The notes under the pieces: model-generated | The model's input: the letters and a program-made list of their open reading frames with translations, nothing else | What the model was told of the DNA's origin: nothing | The model's database searches: none | DNA from: Cellvibrionaceae bacterium AOL6 | GTDB lineage: Bacteria; Pseudomonadota; Gammaproteobacteria; Pseudomonadales; Cellvibrionaceae | NCBI GenBank assembly: GCA_003265435.1 | Contig: NOXC01000022.1 | Span: forward strand, 1 to 57,920 | Reading direction: 5' to 3' | DNA length: 57,920 nt | Position numbers and translations under genes: made by a program | Shown: positions 26,542-36,259 of the stretch, in pieces | Layout: each line of letters starts with the position of its first letter | Position numbering within the stretch: position 1 is the first letter of the stretch

Positions 26542-29535
26542 TTAATAATGAAGTGCGATGCCAAAGGAGATGGAACGCTCGGTCAGCCCTTGGAAGCAAG
26601 GCAGAGCGCCTGAGTTGACGCAGGATTGTTCGATCGCTGATTCCGTTAAGTTAACGCCCTCGATGCCGACTTCAATATGGTTGTTGATTGCATAGCGTAC
26701 ACTGGCATTCCATTGGCCGCGAGCCTCCTGTACAACAGGAAAACCCCACGGGTAGGTCTCGGTGCTACCGAAGTCTGCCGTATAAAATGCATCTTGCCAT
26801 GAATACCTGGCACGAGCCGACAGTCCATATTTCTCGTAGTACAGGGATACATCATAGCTGTTTTCGGCATTATCCAGCAGCGGTTGTTTCATCGTGACGT
26901 CATAGGCGCCATTGATTGCGAATACTTCGCTTGCTCGATTGGAAGCCGGCAAATAGCGATCATCACCGTCGTATTCTTGCCAAGTGTAGTTTGCGAGTAC
27001 ACCGAATCCTGAAGCCCATCCCAAAGCACCTTCCAGATAGGACAAATCATATTGTAGCGCCAGCTCAATCCCGCTGAGTGAGGTACTACCGGACGTGTTC
27101 GAGGAGTAGGACACAGGAACACACATCCCGCTCGGCGTACCCGGCGGAGGGAACACGCTTTGGTCGGTTATAGGGTTGTACACACCGCCCTGCTCGCAAG
27201 GGGGCGTTCTGTCACGCGCGCCTGTGTCCGGATCGATGGCGGGCTCCTCAAGTACTGGAACAATCAGGTTGTTAAGGCGCTTATTGAAATACGTCACGCT
27301 CGCCACACTATCCGGCGCAAAGTACCACTGCGCACCGATGTCATAACTTGTGACTTCTTCAGGTTGAAGCTCGGGATTGCCCGTCTCGACTGGGAGATAG
27401 GGGCTGGTGCTAAAGACCAGAGATGGGCTTAAATCGTCGAAATCAGGACGGATAATGTCTTGCGACCATGATGCCCGAAACTCCAGATTTTCATGGGGAG
27501 GGGCAACGAGGTTAATGCGAGGTAGCAAGTCGCTATATTGATGGGTGCGCGCGCGTAATTCGACGTCGTCATCCGCTACCTGATTCCCCATCGCCTCGAT
27601 ATCGCTCGTAAAGTAACGCAGACCTGCGTCGCCTCGAACAATCCCAGCGTCAAAATTGACTTGAGCATATAGGGCATGGGTTTTCTCGTTGATCTTGTAG
27701 TAGGCCTCGGGCTGTGAAAACGGCATGCTGATGGGGACGGCATCGGCCCCCGTTTGCGCGTTGTTGGCGGCAATGGCGGCATTGAGCGTCGATATTACGC
27801 CGTCCGGGTCGGCGTGAGTGTGCTTCGGGTCTATGAGGAGAAAATCCGAAATATAAAGCGAGCGCCCATCGGCCGCGTTGTAATTATTGGGCCCCGGCGC
27901 CACGACATTTGAAAATAGATCAGCGGATGGGGAACTGTCGAGTGTGCGAAACGCGGCAGCGGACCTCGCTTCGTTCCGTTCACTCTGGGTGTCGCTGTAG
28001 CGGTAACCTGCATCCACGCTCGTCCAAATTGACTGATCAATGCGGTAGCTGAAATCGGCCCTAAGCGCATTTTCGGTGTTGTCGAGTTGATCATGGGCGA
28101 GTAAAACGTCACGCAAACGATAATTGGCTGCCGTCAAGAGCTGATTCGAGGTCGGTGCATTGGACTCGCCCTGGGCGATGCCGAAGGCCAGCGCGCCGCC
28201 AGAAAGGTCGTATTCAATCGGCGTCGCGTTATCGTTCGTCTCCCCCGTTGGCGTATTGGGGTTGATAAAATTAAGGGTGCTGCTGAAATCAGGGTAAGTA
28301 CTTTTATTGTTCGAATGTGAGAGCTCGAATTTTCCTGTCCATTGTTCGAACGACCAATCGGTCCCGAGCGAGAACAGATTTATGTGGCTCTCACGAGATC
28401 GTGTGTCACTCGACATCCTCAGATTGGGGTCTAAGAGGCCATCGCTTTGCGCCGGGAAGACACCGCGTTCGGCGGCGTGAATCTGGCCGAGTTGTTGTGT
28501 GCCGTTCTCGCCATTCAATGAACCAAAATCCACCATGCTAAAGTGTTCAGGTGCGACGGTACTAGCCAAGCTACTCACACCCGATGCTTGTACGCGCGAA
28601 CTGTATTGCTGTCGATTCTGTTCGACGACAGTGCCATCAAGGTACACGCGTACCTGCTCCGAGGGTGCCCACTCGATAGTTCCCTGGGCATTAAACGTCT
28701 CGTAATCGAAGCTATCGTAGTCCTGCACAAGAAATTGTATGGGGAGGTAGTCAAAATCTTGTGCACTGTCAGCGCCGCTGTTTGCTGTAATTAGATTATC
28801 TCTGTCCGCTCTAGGGCGAAATGCCGTGACTTTTTGTTCTTCGTACGCGGCATTTAACATTACGCCAACCCGGCCTGCTCCGGCGTCCCAATGATCGCCC
28901 CAGTGAGCCGAAACACGAGGTTGCCACTGACCCTCCGAGGAGAGGCTATTGTGTTGCGCCTCGACGTGCAATGCGGCGGCGGTGCGTTCAAGGTCCAGCG
29001 GTCGAACCGTAATCAGATTGACGGTGCCACCTGATCCACCTTCAATCGTTTTTGCCACAGGGCTTTTAATAATTTCAATCTTGCTGAACAGGCTGGGAGA
29101 CAGGTCTTCCCAGTTGGTGCTCTTACGCTCGGAATTTGAGCCGGGTAGGTACACACCATTTATTTCAGCGCGGTGGGCATCCAAGCCACGGATGTACAGG
29201 GCTGTCCCTACACCGGCTTCACGAGTAATTTGGACGCCCGCGACTCCATCAAGTACTTCGGCCAAGTTGTGCTCTGGCATTCGACCCAGCTCTTCCGCGA
29301 TGATGATGTCGACGACATTGGAAGATGCCCGTGCTTGGTTTAACGCCACGGCAAGCCCTTGTTGAATGCCTTTGCTTTTCAGGGTTTCGCTTGCGAGCGG
29401 TATTTCTTCTGCGCTACTCATCTCGACGAACGCGAGGTTGAGCGCAATACCGAGACACAACGGTGTGTATGGGGTAGCGGTGTTGGAAGAGGGGGGGAGG
29501 GGTAGCCATCGTTGGGCCTTCAGCGCTTTCATCAT
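26542..29535 (-). CDS. TonB-dependent receptor, second tandem paralogue
   Basis: The 997-residue product has an N-terminal hydrophobic signal-like stretch, plug text (EELGRMPEHNLAEVLDGVAGV, then REAGVGTALYIRGLD) and a barrel ending FGIALHY. It shares long blocks with the receptor gene upstream at 29808-32807, for example SRVQASGVSSL, PDFSSTLNFINP and PWGFPVVQE, so the two arose by duplication. The paralogue's VVTGIRASLQSAL segment before the plug is not recognisable here; the equivalent region reads KGIQQGLAVALNQARAS, so the TonB contact may be altered. AAGGA precedes the ATG. The terminator at 29761-29787 separates it from the first receptor. The ligand is unknown. Confidence 0.9.
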   Translation of the reverse strand: MMKALKAQRWLPLPPSSNTATPYTPLCLGIALNLAFVEMSSAEEIPLASETLKSKGIQQGLAVALNQARASSNVVDIIIAEELGRMPEHNLAEVLDGVAGVQITREAGVGTALYIRGLDAHRAEINGVYLPGSNSERKSTNWEDLSPSLFSKIEIIKSPVAKTIEGGSGGTVNLITVRPLDLERTAAALHVEAQHNSLSSEGQWQPRVSAHWGDHWDAGAGRVGVMLNAAYEEQKVTAFRPRADRDNLITANSGADSAQDFDYLPIQFLVQDYDSFDYETFNAQGTIEWAPSEQVRVYLDGTVVEQNRQQYSSRVQASGVSSLASTVAPEHFSMVDFGSLNGENGTQQLGQIHAAERGVFPAQSDGLLDPNLRMSSDTRSRESHINLFSLGTDWSFEQWTGKFELSHSNNKSTYPDFSSTLNFINPNTPTGETNDNATPIEYDLSGGALAFGIAQGESNAPTSNQLLTAANYRLRDVLLAHDQLDNTENALRADFSYRIDQSIWTSVDAGYRYSDTQSERNEARSAAAFRTLDSSPSADLFSNVVAPGPNNYNAADGRSLYISDFLLIDPKHTHADPDGVISTLNAAIAANNAQTGADAVPISMPFSQPEAYYKINEKTHALYAQVNFDAGIVRGDAGLRYFTSDIEAMGNQVADDDVELRARTHQYSDLLPRINLVAPPHENLEFRASWSQDIIRPDFDDLSPSLVFSTSPYLPVETGNPELQPEEVTSYDIGAQWYFAPDSVASVTYFNKRLNNLIVPVLEEPAIDPDTGARDRTPPCEQGGVYNPITDQSVFPPPGTPSGMCVPVSYSSNTSGSTSLSGIELALQYDLSYLEGALGWASGFGVLANYTWQEYDGDDRYLPASNRASEVFAINGAYDVTMKQPLLDNAENSYDVSLYYEKYGLSARARYSWQDAFYTADFGSTETYPWGFPVVQEARGQWNASVRYAINNHIEVGIEGVNLTESAIEQSCVNSGALPCFQGLTERSISFGIALHY

Positions 29536-29760
29536 TATTCCTTTAAATGACGTATTTTTATTGTGAGTTCGTAATTCGCCTCTTTCCCTTACTGGTCCAT
29601 GCGAAAGGTCTCCATAGGCGCAGGGCCAAAAGGAAAGGCGCGTTGTGCTTAGTGTTTGTTGCAGAGGGGGAGCGCTATGGCGTGGCGGCGTGGACAGCTA
29701 GATACACAGCGTCAAAGAATGAGGGCTCGTCCTCTGGCGTACTGCGAAAATGAAAATAGG

Positions 29761-29787
29761 AAAAGGCTGGGGGGGTAGCCCCCAGCC
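29761..29787 (-). terminator. Rho-independent terminator between the paired receptors
   Basis: On the minus strand GGCTGGGGG pairs with CCCCCAGCC around a five-base loop, followed by TTTT. It lies 20 bp after the stop codon of the upstream receptor, so the downstream paralogue probably relies on its own promoter in 29536-29760. Confidence 0.85.
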
Positions 29788-29807
29788 TCCTTGCGTTTAC
29801 CGTTCTA

Positions 29808-32807
29808 TTAGAACTTGTACGCAGCACCTACAGTGATTCGACGATCAGTCAGACCCTGGAAGCAAAGCAGCGCGCCTTCGTTCACACAGGACTGCTCTAC
29901 ATCAGACTCAGTCAGGTTGACACCTTCGATGCCGACACTGAACTGCTCAGTGATGTCGTAGTTCACACTGGCGTTAAGCTGGCCACGGTCTTCCTGCACC
30001 ACTGGGAAGCCCCACGGATAACTTGTGGTACTGCCGAAGTCTTCAGAGCGGTAAGCCGAGCGCCATGTGTAACGAGCGCGAGCAGACAGGCCGTATTTCT
30101 CGTAGTACAACGTGAAGTTGTAGGAGTTTTCGGAATTGTCGAGTAACTGAGCACGCAGTGTTACGTCTTCATGGCCGAGAGCCGAAAACACTTGTGTGGC
30201 ACGACTGCTAGGGTCGTAGTACTCGTCACCACCCTCAAATTCTTGCCACGTGTAGTTAGCAAGTACACCGAAGCCCGATGCCCAGCCGATTACGTCTTCC
30301 ATCTCAGAAAAATCATACTGGAACGCCAGCTCGATCCCTTTTTGAGTGGTTTCACCGGCACCGTTAACCGTTTGAGCTGTGTCTACACAAACCCCGACAG
30401 GCGTTTCAGCAGGAGCAAACACGTTCGGATCTGCAATTGGGTTGTACATACCGCCCTGCTCACAAGGATCGGTGAGGTCACGATATCCTGTGACCGGATC
30501 TTCATATGCGGAGTCGGTATGTGTGACAAACAGTCCTGTACGAGTTTTGTGGAAGAAGCCCGCACTCACCATGCTGGAGGGAGCGAAGTACCACTCGGCC
30601 GATATGTCAAACGATTCGACTTCTTCGGGTACAAGGTTCGGGTTACCTAGCTGAACCGGAGGGTTCGGGCTAGTATCGAACGAGAATGACGTGGAAAGGT
30701 CGTCGAAATCTGGACGTCGAATGTCTTTTGACCAGCCAGCTCGTAAGAGTACGTCTTCGTGTACTTCAGCAATCAAGTTAATACGAGGAAGGAAAAAGTT
30801 GTAGCTTCCTTTTTGAGTTGTCTGCACGACCTCGTCATTGGTGACTCGGTTACCTGTAGACTCTACATCTGTTTCGAGGTATCGGAAACCGAGGTTCCCT
30901 CGGAAGATGCCAGCTTCAAAGTTCGCTTGAGCGTACAGAGCATCTGTCGTTTCGGATATGTCAAAATAGGCCGCAGTACTAGATGTAGGTTCACTGATAG
31001 GATCGGTGTCGCCACCAGTCATCTCATCGTTCGCTTCGATCGCATCGTTCAAAACGCTCAGTACATAATCCGGGTTGGATAATGCCTGCTCCGGGTCGAT
31101 GGTCAGAAAGTCACGTACGTACAATGAGCGGCCATCGGCAGCATTGAAGTTGTCGGGTCCTTTGGCGAGGATACTTTCGAACAGGTCGCCGGAGGGCGAT
31201 TCAGCCATGGAGCGCAAGCCTACGTTCGAACGGATTTCATTGCTGGTGCTCGAAGTTTTATTGTACCGATAACCAAAATCTACGCTATTAAACCCAGCGA
31301 GTTCGAAGTTGTATGTGAAGTCCGCACGGAAGGCGTCTTCGCCATTCTCTACTTTGTCTTGGGCCTGGTTCAGGTCTCGCAGCACGTAGTTTTCGGGGTT
31401 GAGTAAATCAGCGGTAGTTGGGGCGTTGGCCTCGCCAGTAGCAATACCAAAGGCGAGTGAGCCGCCGCTCAAGTCATATTGGATCGGAGTGCCATTGTCG
31501 TTGCCACTGCCCACTGCGGTGTGAGGGTTGATGAAATTGAGCGTGGAGCTGAAGTCAGGGTTGGTGGTGTCGTTTGATGAGCTGGAAATCTCTACACGGC
31601 CAGACCAGTCACCTGCTTGCCAGTCGGTTCCCAAACGGAAAATATCGCTAGACGTTTCACGCGAGCCAGTGTCACTCGAGAGCCGAAGGTTGGGATCGAG
31701 ATTACCATCATCCATTGCGGGAATCACTCCGCGGAGTGCGGCCTGAATGGTACCGATATTTTGATTGCCGTTTTCCCCGTCGAGAGAACCGAAGTTTACG
31801 GTTTCCCAAGCATCGGGTGCGGCGACATCAATAAGGCTGCTAACCCCAGAGGCCTGAACACGTGAACTTTCTTGAAGACGCTCTTGCTCATTCAGAATGG
31901 CGTCAAAGTAGAACTTGAAGTTTTCATTCGGTGCCCACTCAAAGGTACCGGCAAAGTTCGTTGTTTCGTACTCGTAGTTGTCGTAGTCCTGTACAAAGAA
32001 CTGAATCGGAAGGTAGTCAAAATCTTGCGCGGACGCGGCGCCACCGTCAGAAGTGACCAGGTTGTCACGGTCTGCACGTGGACGGAATGCGGTGACGTCC
32101 TGTTCTGCGTAGCTGGCGCTAATCACGACACCGAATTCACCGGCGTCTGTAGACCAGTTGTCGCCCCAAGAACCGGAAAGTCGTGGCTTCAGGCCACCAT
32201 CTTCAGAAAGGCTGCTTTGCTCACCCTGAACGCGCACAGCGATCAGCGTGTCTTGGAGGTCGAGTGGACGTGTGGTTTTCAGGTTAACTGTACCACCGAC
32301 GGAACCTTCAATGGTTTTTGCTTCGGGGGCTTTAATGACCTGTACCTCGGCAATCATCGATGCCGCGATGTCGTCAAAGTTGATACCGCCACGACCCGCA
32401 CCGGAACCGGTGGTGGACACGCCGTTCACTTCTACGCGGTTGTCGTTAGTACCGCGAATCTGAACACCTGTACCCACACCGGCTTCACGCGTGATTTGCA
32501 CACCCGTTACATTTTCGAGTACTTCAGCGAGGTTTTGGTCGGGCAACTTACCGATGTCTTCAGATTTAATGACTTCGATCAAGCTGTTGGCTGAGCGCTT
32601 CTCAACCAATGCGCTTTGCAGTGACGCGCGAATGCCGGTAACGACCAGCTCTTCGGTCATGCCGTCCTGTTCCTGAGCCATCGCCCCTGCGGATAAGGCT
32701 GAGATAGCCAGTGACAGACTGCACGCTTTCAGCCCGTGTTTTGATGCGAGCGTAGCGGGTACCCCCACGCCTGTGCGAGATTTTTTCATAACTTTCATCC
32801 CATTCAT
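29808..32807 (-). CDS. TonB-dependent receptor, first tandem paralogue
   Basis: The 999-residue product has a signal peptide ending near AGAMA, a TonB-box-like TEELVVTGIRASLQSAL, a plug (KSEDIGKLPDQNLAEVLENV, REAGVGTGVQIRGT, EVNGVSTTGSGAGRGG) and a barrel ending VGAAYKF. It belongs to the Caulobacter-type receptors that import oligosaccharides. Three in-frame ATGs lie within the first seven codons; a weak GGGATGA precedes the third (32789), so the annotated start may be up to six residues long. The divergent porin gene and the shared 604-bp control region tie it to the plus-strand series 33412-39712, which ends with alginate lyase, but a specific ligand is not shown. Confidence 0.92.
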   Translation of the reverse strand: MNGMKVMKKSRTGVGVPATLASKHGLKACSLSLAISALSAGAMAQEQDGMTEELVVTGIRASLQSALVEKRSANSLIEVIKSEDIGKLPDQNLAEVLENVTGVQITREAGVGTGVQIRGTNDNRVEVNGVSTTGSGAGRGGINFDDIAASMIAEVQVIKAPEAKTIEGSVGGTVNLKTTRPLDLQDTLIAVRVQGEQSSLSEDGGLKPRLSGSWGDNWSTDAGEFGVVISASYAEQDVTAFRPRADRDNLVTSDGGAASAQDFDYLPIQFFVQDYDNYEYETTNFAGTFEWAPNENFKFYFDAILNEQERLQESSRVQASGVSSLIDVAAPDAWETVNFGSLDGENGNQNIGTIQAALRGVIPAMDDGNLDPNLRLSSDTGSRETSSDIFRLGTDWQAGDWSGRVEISSSSNDTTNPDFSSTLNFINPHTAVGSGNDNGTPIQYDLSGGSLAFGIATGEANAPTTADLLNPENYVLRDLNQAQDKVENGEDAFRADFTYNFELAGFNSVDFGYRYNKTSSTSNEIRSNVGLRSMAESPSGDLFESILAKGPDNFNAADGRSLYVRDFLTIDPEQALSNPDYVLSVLNDAIEANDEMTGGDTDPISEPTSSTAAYFDISETTDALYAQANFEAGIFRGNLGFRYLETDVESTGNRVTNDEVVQTTQKGSYNFFLPRINLIAEVHEDVLLRAGWSKDIRRPDFDDLSTSFSFDTSPNPPVQLGNPNLVPEEVESFDISAEWYFAPSSMVSAGFFHKTRTGLFVTHTDSAYEDPVTGYRDLTDPCEQGGMYNPIADPNVFAPAETPVGVCVDTAQTVNGAGETTQKGIELAFQYDFSEMEDVIGWASGFGVLANYTWQEFEGGDEYYDPSSRATQVFSALGHEDVTLRAQLLDNSENSYNFTLYYEKYGLSARARYTWRSAYRSEDFGSTTSYPWGFPVVQEDRGQLNASVNYDITEQFSVGIEGVNLTESDVEQSCVNEGALLCFQGLTDRRITVGAAYKF

Positions 32808-33411
32808 TTGATTATTTTAATGTTCCACTTCTGAGTCGCCTTGCCATTAACTGCATCAGCGAGTCGAAGAAAGGCCATGACGATTTAACACCCTTTGGTG
32901 GCCAATTGTCCAATACAGAATGCTGTCCAATTGAGTAATTATGGCTATATAAATTGGGTTGTCCGATAGTGTTTATTTATGTAACGAAAATGGTTTCATT
33001 TTGTAACAAACGGAAGTTTGAAACTTGGATTTGGTGTGGATTAGGAATGAATTGCCTTTCGAAGAGGGCGGCTTTTGGCGAAGGTTATGGACTGCCATGC
33101 GCGCCTTTTGGGTTTTGGGGGGATGCACTGGCGCCACTTTTGGTGGGCGTGACAATAAGCACTGAGGTAATTGGATTGTCCGGTAAGCCGCTGGGTGGTA
33201 CGCCGTCCTATCTGAACGTATCAGGTTGGCTTACATTGCGGCGCGGTTAAAACAGGTTTCTAGGGATGGCGCTTTTTCTTTATTTATTCATATTAGAGGT
33301 ATACGCTGGCATCGAGGTTGTTAAGGTATGCACTAGTGATGGCGAGGGACGCCGGGTGTACCGAGTGCCTATCGGAGCAATCCGAATGCATCAACAAAGG
33401 ACGTGTCGCAA
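32808..33411. other. Divergent control region, receptor and porin genes
   Basis: About 600 bp. It contains repeated TGTCCAAT/TTGTCCG motifs (listed separately) and AT-rich stretches suited to promoters. An open frame at 32954-33250 exists but has no Shine-Dalgarno, no recognisable product and covers two operator-like repeats, so it is not called. Confidence 0.55.
32906..33184. promoter_or_regulatory. Repeated TGTCCAAT / AATTGGrTTGTCCGrT operator candidates
   Basis: TTGTCCAAT (32906-32914) and CTGTCCAAT (32923-32931) are direct repeats 17 bases apart. AATTGGGTTGTCCGAT (32952-32967) and AATTGGATTGTCCGGT (33169-33184) match at 14 of 16 bases. CCAATACAGA (32910-32919) recurs exactly at 38616-38625 before the alginate lyase. 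These could be sites for one regulator that coordinates receptor, porin and lyase. The protein is not identified. Confidence 0.45.
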
Positions 33412-34977
33412 ATGAATGTTCAACCTGTAAAGACGGCGCGCTTCGGCGCTGGCTATGGTCTGCTCCTGACCGCTCTCCATTTTTCTTCGCAAGCGCTCGC
33501 GAACGAAGTGACCTCAAAAACCAGTGTGCTTTCGTGCCAATCGAGACCCGGCCTTGAAGAACATTGCCCCGCAGATACTGCTTCCGGTGTTGTGCTGAAA
33601 AACGCGACGGGCACTAGCGCGTGCTTGTTGGGCAAGACTTGGGGTTACGATGAAAAAGGTGTCTGGGTAAAAGACGGCTGCGGCGGCGACTTTATTGTGC
33701 AAGGAGACGTCCCGGTTGATGAAGCGGAGGCGGTCAGCACCGAGCAGACGACTCAACCTGAATCAGAAGAACAGTTAGCCTCTAAATATGGCTATGGCTA
33801 TTTTCAGCCCGGCAACGGCTTCTTGATTGGCCGGGATGACAACGGCGAGCTTTCCGTCGGGGGCTACGCATTGTTGCGCTACCTGAACCAAATGCCGGGC
33901 GAGCAGGAGTTCACGGACCATAACGGTAATACGCAAGATGTGGATGCGCGGCATGACATCTTTTCTCACCGAGTAATGGTGTTTCTCAACGGCTGGCTAG
34001 GTGATCCAAAGTTTAACTACAGCATTGTGTTCTGGACGGTGAACGCGACAGATCAGGACGCACTTTTCGCAAACCTCAGTTATAGCGTCAACAAGCACTT
34101 AAACCTTTTCGCCGGCATCAATGGTAATCCGGGTTCGAGAACCCTGTTTAATTCCCACCCTTATTGGTTGGGTACGGACAGGGTGATGGCCGATGAATTT
34201 TTTCGACCCTTCTTTACGCAGGGGCTTTGGGCTGCAGGCGAGATCGTGCCGGGCTTGAAATACAGCGCCATGGTGGGAAACAACAACAGTACCCTTGGTG
34301 TAAAAGCCGCGGATCTTGACCGAAATTTTACGTCGGGGGCCTCTGTGTGGTGGATGCCGACAACGCATGAATTCGGCCCGCGTGGTGGCTTCGGTGACTG
34401 GGAATATCACGACAGTTTGGCTACTCGCTTCGGGTTGTCGGCGGTGACGAGTCCGGAGCAACGCTATACCGAAGCCGAGCAGGAGTCAGGTAATACCTCG
34501 CTGAAACTGGCCGACAGCCTGAATGTCTTTGCGACTGGTGCGCTTGCGCCGGGTGTGACGGTCACCAACACTGATTACGAAGTGTACTCAATGGATGCGG
34601 GTATGAAGTATCGGGGCTTCTTCCTGCAAACAGAACTGTATCATCGCACATTAAGCAACTTTGAAGCGGATGGCGCGTTGCCGGTTGAAGAAATCGTCGA
34701 CACGGGTTTTTACATCCAGTCCGCCTTCTTTCCCATTCCTAAAGTGCTGGAAGTGTACGCCGCGACCTCGCAAATTTATGGAGATAAAGACGCGGGCTTC
34801 GGCAACAGCTCGGAATACCTGCTGGGTATGAATTACTACCCCTTTGATTCCCGCAATTACCGTGTGAATTTTCAGGTAATTGATGTAAATCACTCCCCTG
34901 TGGACAGCACCTTTGGGTACTACACGGGCGGTCAGGATGGCACGACAGTCTCGCTAGCCACCTCGATATTCTTTTAG
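33412..34977 (+). CDS. Outer-membrane porin with N-terminal DUF3011-like cysteine-rich domain
   Basis: The 521-residue product has a signal peptide ending near QALA. Residues about 35-100 carry four cysteines (42, 52, 71, 90) in the pattern SCQSRPG, HCPADT, ACLLGKTWGYDEKGVWVKDGC, which resembles DUF3011, a small lectin-like domain. After a linker, a beta-barrel of the OprO/OprP-like porin type follows (RVMVFLNGWLGDPKFNYSIV, YQSAFF-type strands) ending in ATSIFF. The ATG at 33412 is chosen with AAAGGA upstream; an in-frame GTG at 33403 lies too close to that site. It is the first gene of a plus-strand series and may pass small anionic or organic substrates. The domain fusion is unusual. Confidence 0.8.
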   Translation: MNVQPVKTARFGAGYGLLLTALHFSSQALANEVTSKTSVLSCQSRPGLEEHCPADTASGVVLKNATGTSACLLGKTWGYDEKGVWVKDGCGGDFIVQGDVPVDEAEAVSTEQTTQPESEEQLASKYGYGYFQPGNGFLIGRDDNGELSVGGYALLRYLNQMPGEQEFTDHNGNTQDVDARHDIFSHRVMVFLNGWLGDPKFNYSIVFWTVNATDQDALFANLSYSVNKHLNLFAGINGNPGSRTLFNSHPYWLGTDRVMADEFFRPFFTQGLWAAGEIVPGLKYSAMVGNNNSTLGVKAADLDRNFTSGASVWWMPTTHEFGPRGGFGDWEYHDSLATRFGLSAVTSPEQRYTEAEQESGNTSLKLADSLNVFATGALAPGVTVTNTDYEVYSMDAGMKYRGFFLQTELYHRTLSNFEADGALPVEEIVDTGFYIQSAFFPIPKVLEVYAATSQIYGDKDAGFGNSSEYLLGMNYYPFDSRNYRVNFQVIDVNHSPVDSTFGYYTGGQDGTTVSLATSIFF

Positions 34978-35047
34978 CGAAAGTGCGCGCCCGGTCGCGA
35001 GCCTAAGCCGGGGTTAGGGGAAGTCAACACATCGAAGGGAAAGAAAA

Positions 35048-36199
35048 ATGCGACTAAGCCGTAGAAAGCCACTCAATTGGCAAGCCCGCTTAACATTACA
35101 TAAAAAACTGCTGTGGATGGCGCTGGGAGGTGTGCTCGCGAGTGCGCCTGCTTGCGCGGAGCAACCCACCACTCAGGCTGAATTTCATGATGTCCACTTT
35201 CATTTAACCAACTATGTTCAGGAAGGCATTTCCATTGATCAATACCTGGAGATAATGGGCGATAGAGTAGGGCGTTCCACTTTGTTTGGCATTCCCTTAC
35301 AGCAAACCTGGGCGCATGCCAATTCGGGAGACTTCGCGCCCACCTATTACCTCCATTCCGATGCCCCCCTGTATTACTACTCCTTCACCGATGCCTATAT
35401 TGCGCGTGCCTACGAAAAACTGACTTTGGAACAGAAGGCGCGTTTCGACCCGATGATCATTGGTTTTAACCCGGCCGACATGTATGCCGCTGATCATATA
35501 CGCCGCGTGTTACACACCTTCCCCGGGGTGTTCAGCGGTATCGGCGAATTTAGCATTCACAAGGAGTTTGTGTCGGCCAAGGTCGCAGGCAATGTGGCGA
35601 GTTTAACGAATCCCGCCCTCGACAGAATCTTTGATTTATGTGCGGAGACGGGATTAATCGCGTTAATTCACAATGATGTGGACATGCCCTTTGCCAAACC
35701 GGATACAGAACCCGTCCATCTGACACAAATGAAAGCGTTGTTAAAGCGCCATCCGGATGCCGTCATTATTTGGGCCCACATTGGGCTTGGGCGGGTGGTC
35801 CACCCGTCGATGTCTTCGAGTTCCGCATCGTCGACCGAGCGCAGCCCTCGCTATGCGAATATTGTGGCCGAGATGTTGAGTGACCCGGACTTAGCCCATG
35901 TGCATTTCGATATTTCATGGGACGAGGTGGCGAAGTATGTGATTGCAACCCCTGCAAGTTTACAAAATACCGCAGACGTCATTAATCAGTACCCTGATCG
36001 TTTTCTGTTTGGTACAGACAATGTCGCACCAGCAAGCCCCGAGGCGTACTTCAATGTTTTTGAGATGTACACCCCTCTTTGGGAGAAATTAACACCTGAG
36101 GCGCGTGAGAAAGTCCTGAAAGGGAATTATGAGCGGCTTTTTGATCGTGCTCGAAGCCGGGTTCGTGCCTGGGAAAAAGAACATGTGTTAGCTGAATAA
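35048..36199 (+). CDS. Exported amidohydrolase-2-family metal hydrolase
   Basis: The 383-residue product carries a signal peptide ending PACA with a basic start (RLSRRK). The mature enzyme opens with FHDVHFHLTNY, the HxH metal site of the amidohydrolase-2 TIM barrel, and includes LIHNDVDM, IIWAHIGLG, and FLFGTDNVAP with the final Asp of the active site. Family members hydrolyse or decarboxylate small organic acids, lactones or amides; the substrate here is unknown. Periplasmic location is unusual for this family. GAAGGGAAAG precedes the ATG. It is flanked by two porin genes on the same strand (70 and 60 bp gaps), so it likely acts on something those porins admit. Confidence 0.85.
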   Translation: MRLSRRKPLNWQARLTLHKKLLWMALGGVLASAPACAEQPTTQAEFHDVHFHLTNYVQEGISIDQYLEIMGDRVGRSTLFGIPLQQTWAHANSGDFAPTYYLHSDAPLYYYSFTDAYIARAYEKLTLEQKARFDPMIIGFNPADMYAADHIRRVLHTFPGVFSGIGEFSIHKEFVSAKVAGNVASLTNPALDRIFDLCAETGLIALIHNDVDMPFAKPDTEPVHLTQMKALLKRHPDAVIIWAHIGLGRVVHPSMSSSSASSTERSPRYANIVAEMLSDPDLAHVHFDISWDEVAKYVIATPASLQNTADVINQYPDRFLFGTDNVAPASPEAYFNVFEMYTPLWEKLTPEAREKVLKGNYERLFDRARSRVRAWEKEHVLAE

Positions 36200-36259
36200 A
36201 GACAGCGCGTGTTTAGCATACTCTATGAATACCTGTTCGACTTCACTATGGAGAGTCAA

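Noticed and set aside
32954-33250. Possible 98-residue gene between the receptor and porin genes
   Set aside because: It has no Shine-Dalgarno, no recognisable product and covers two operator-like repeats.
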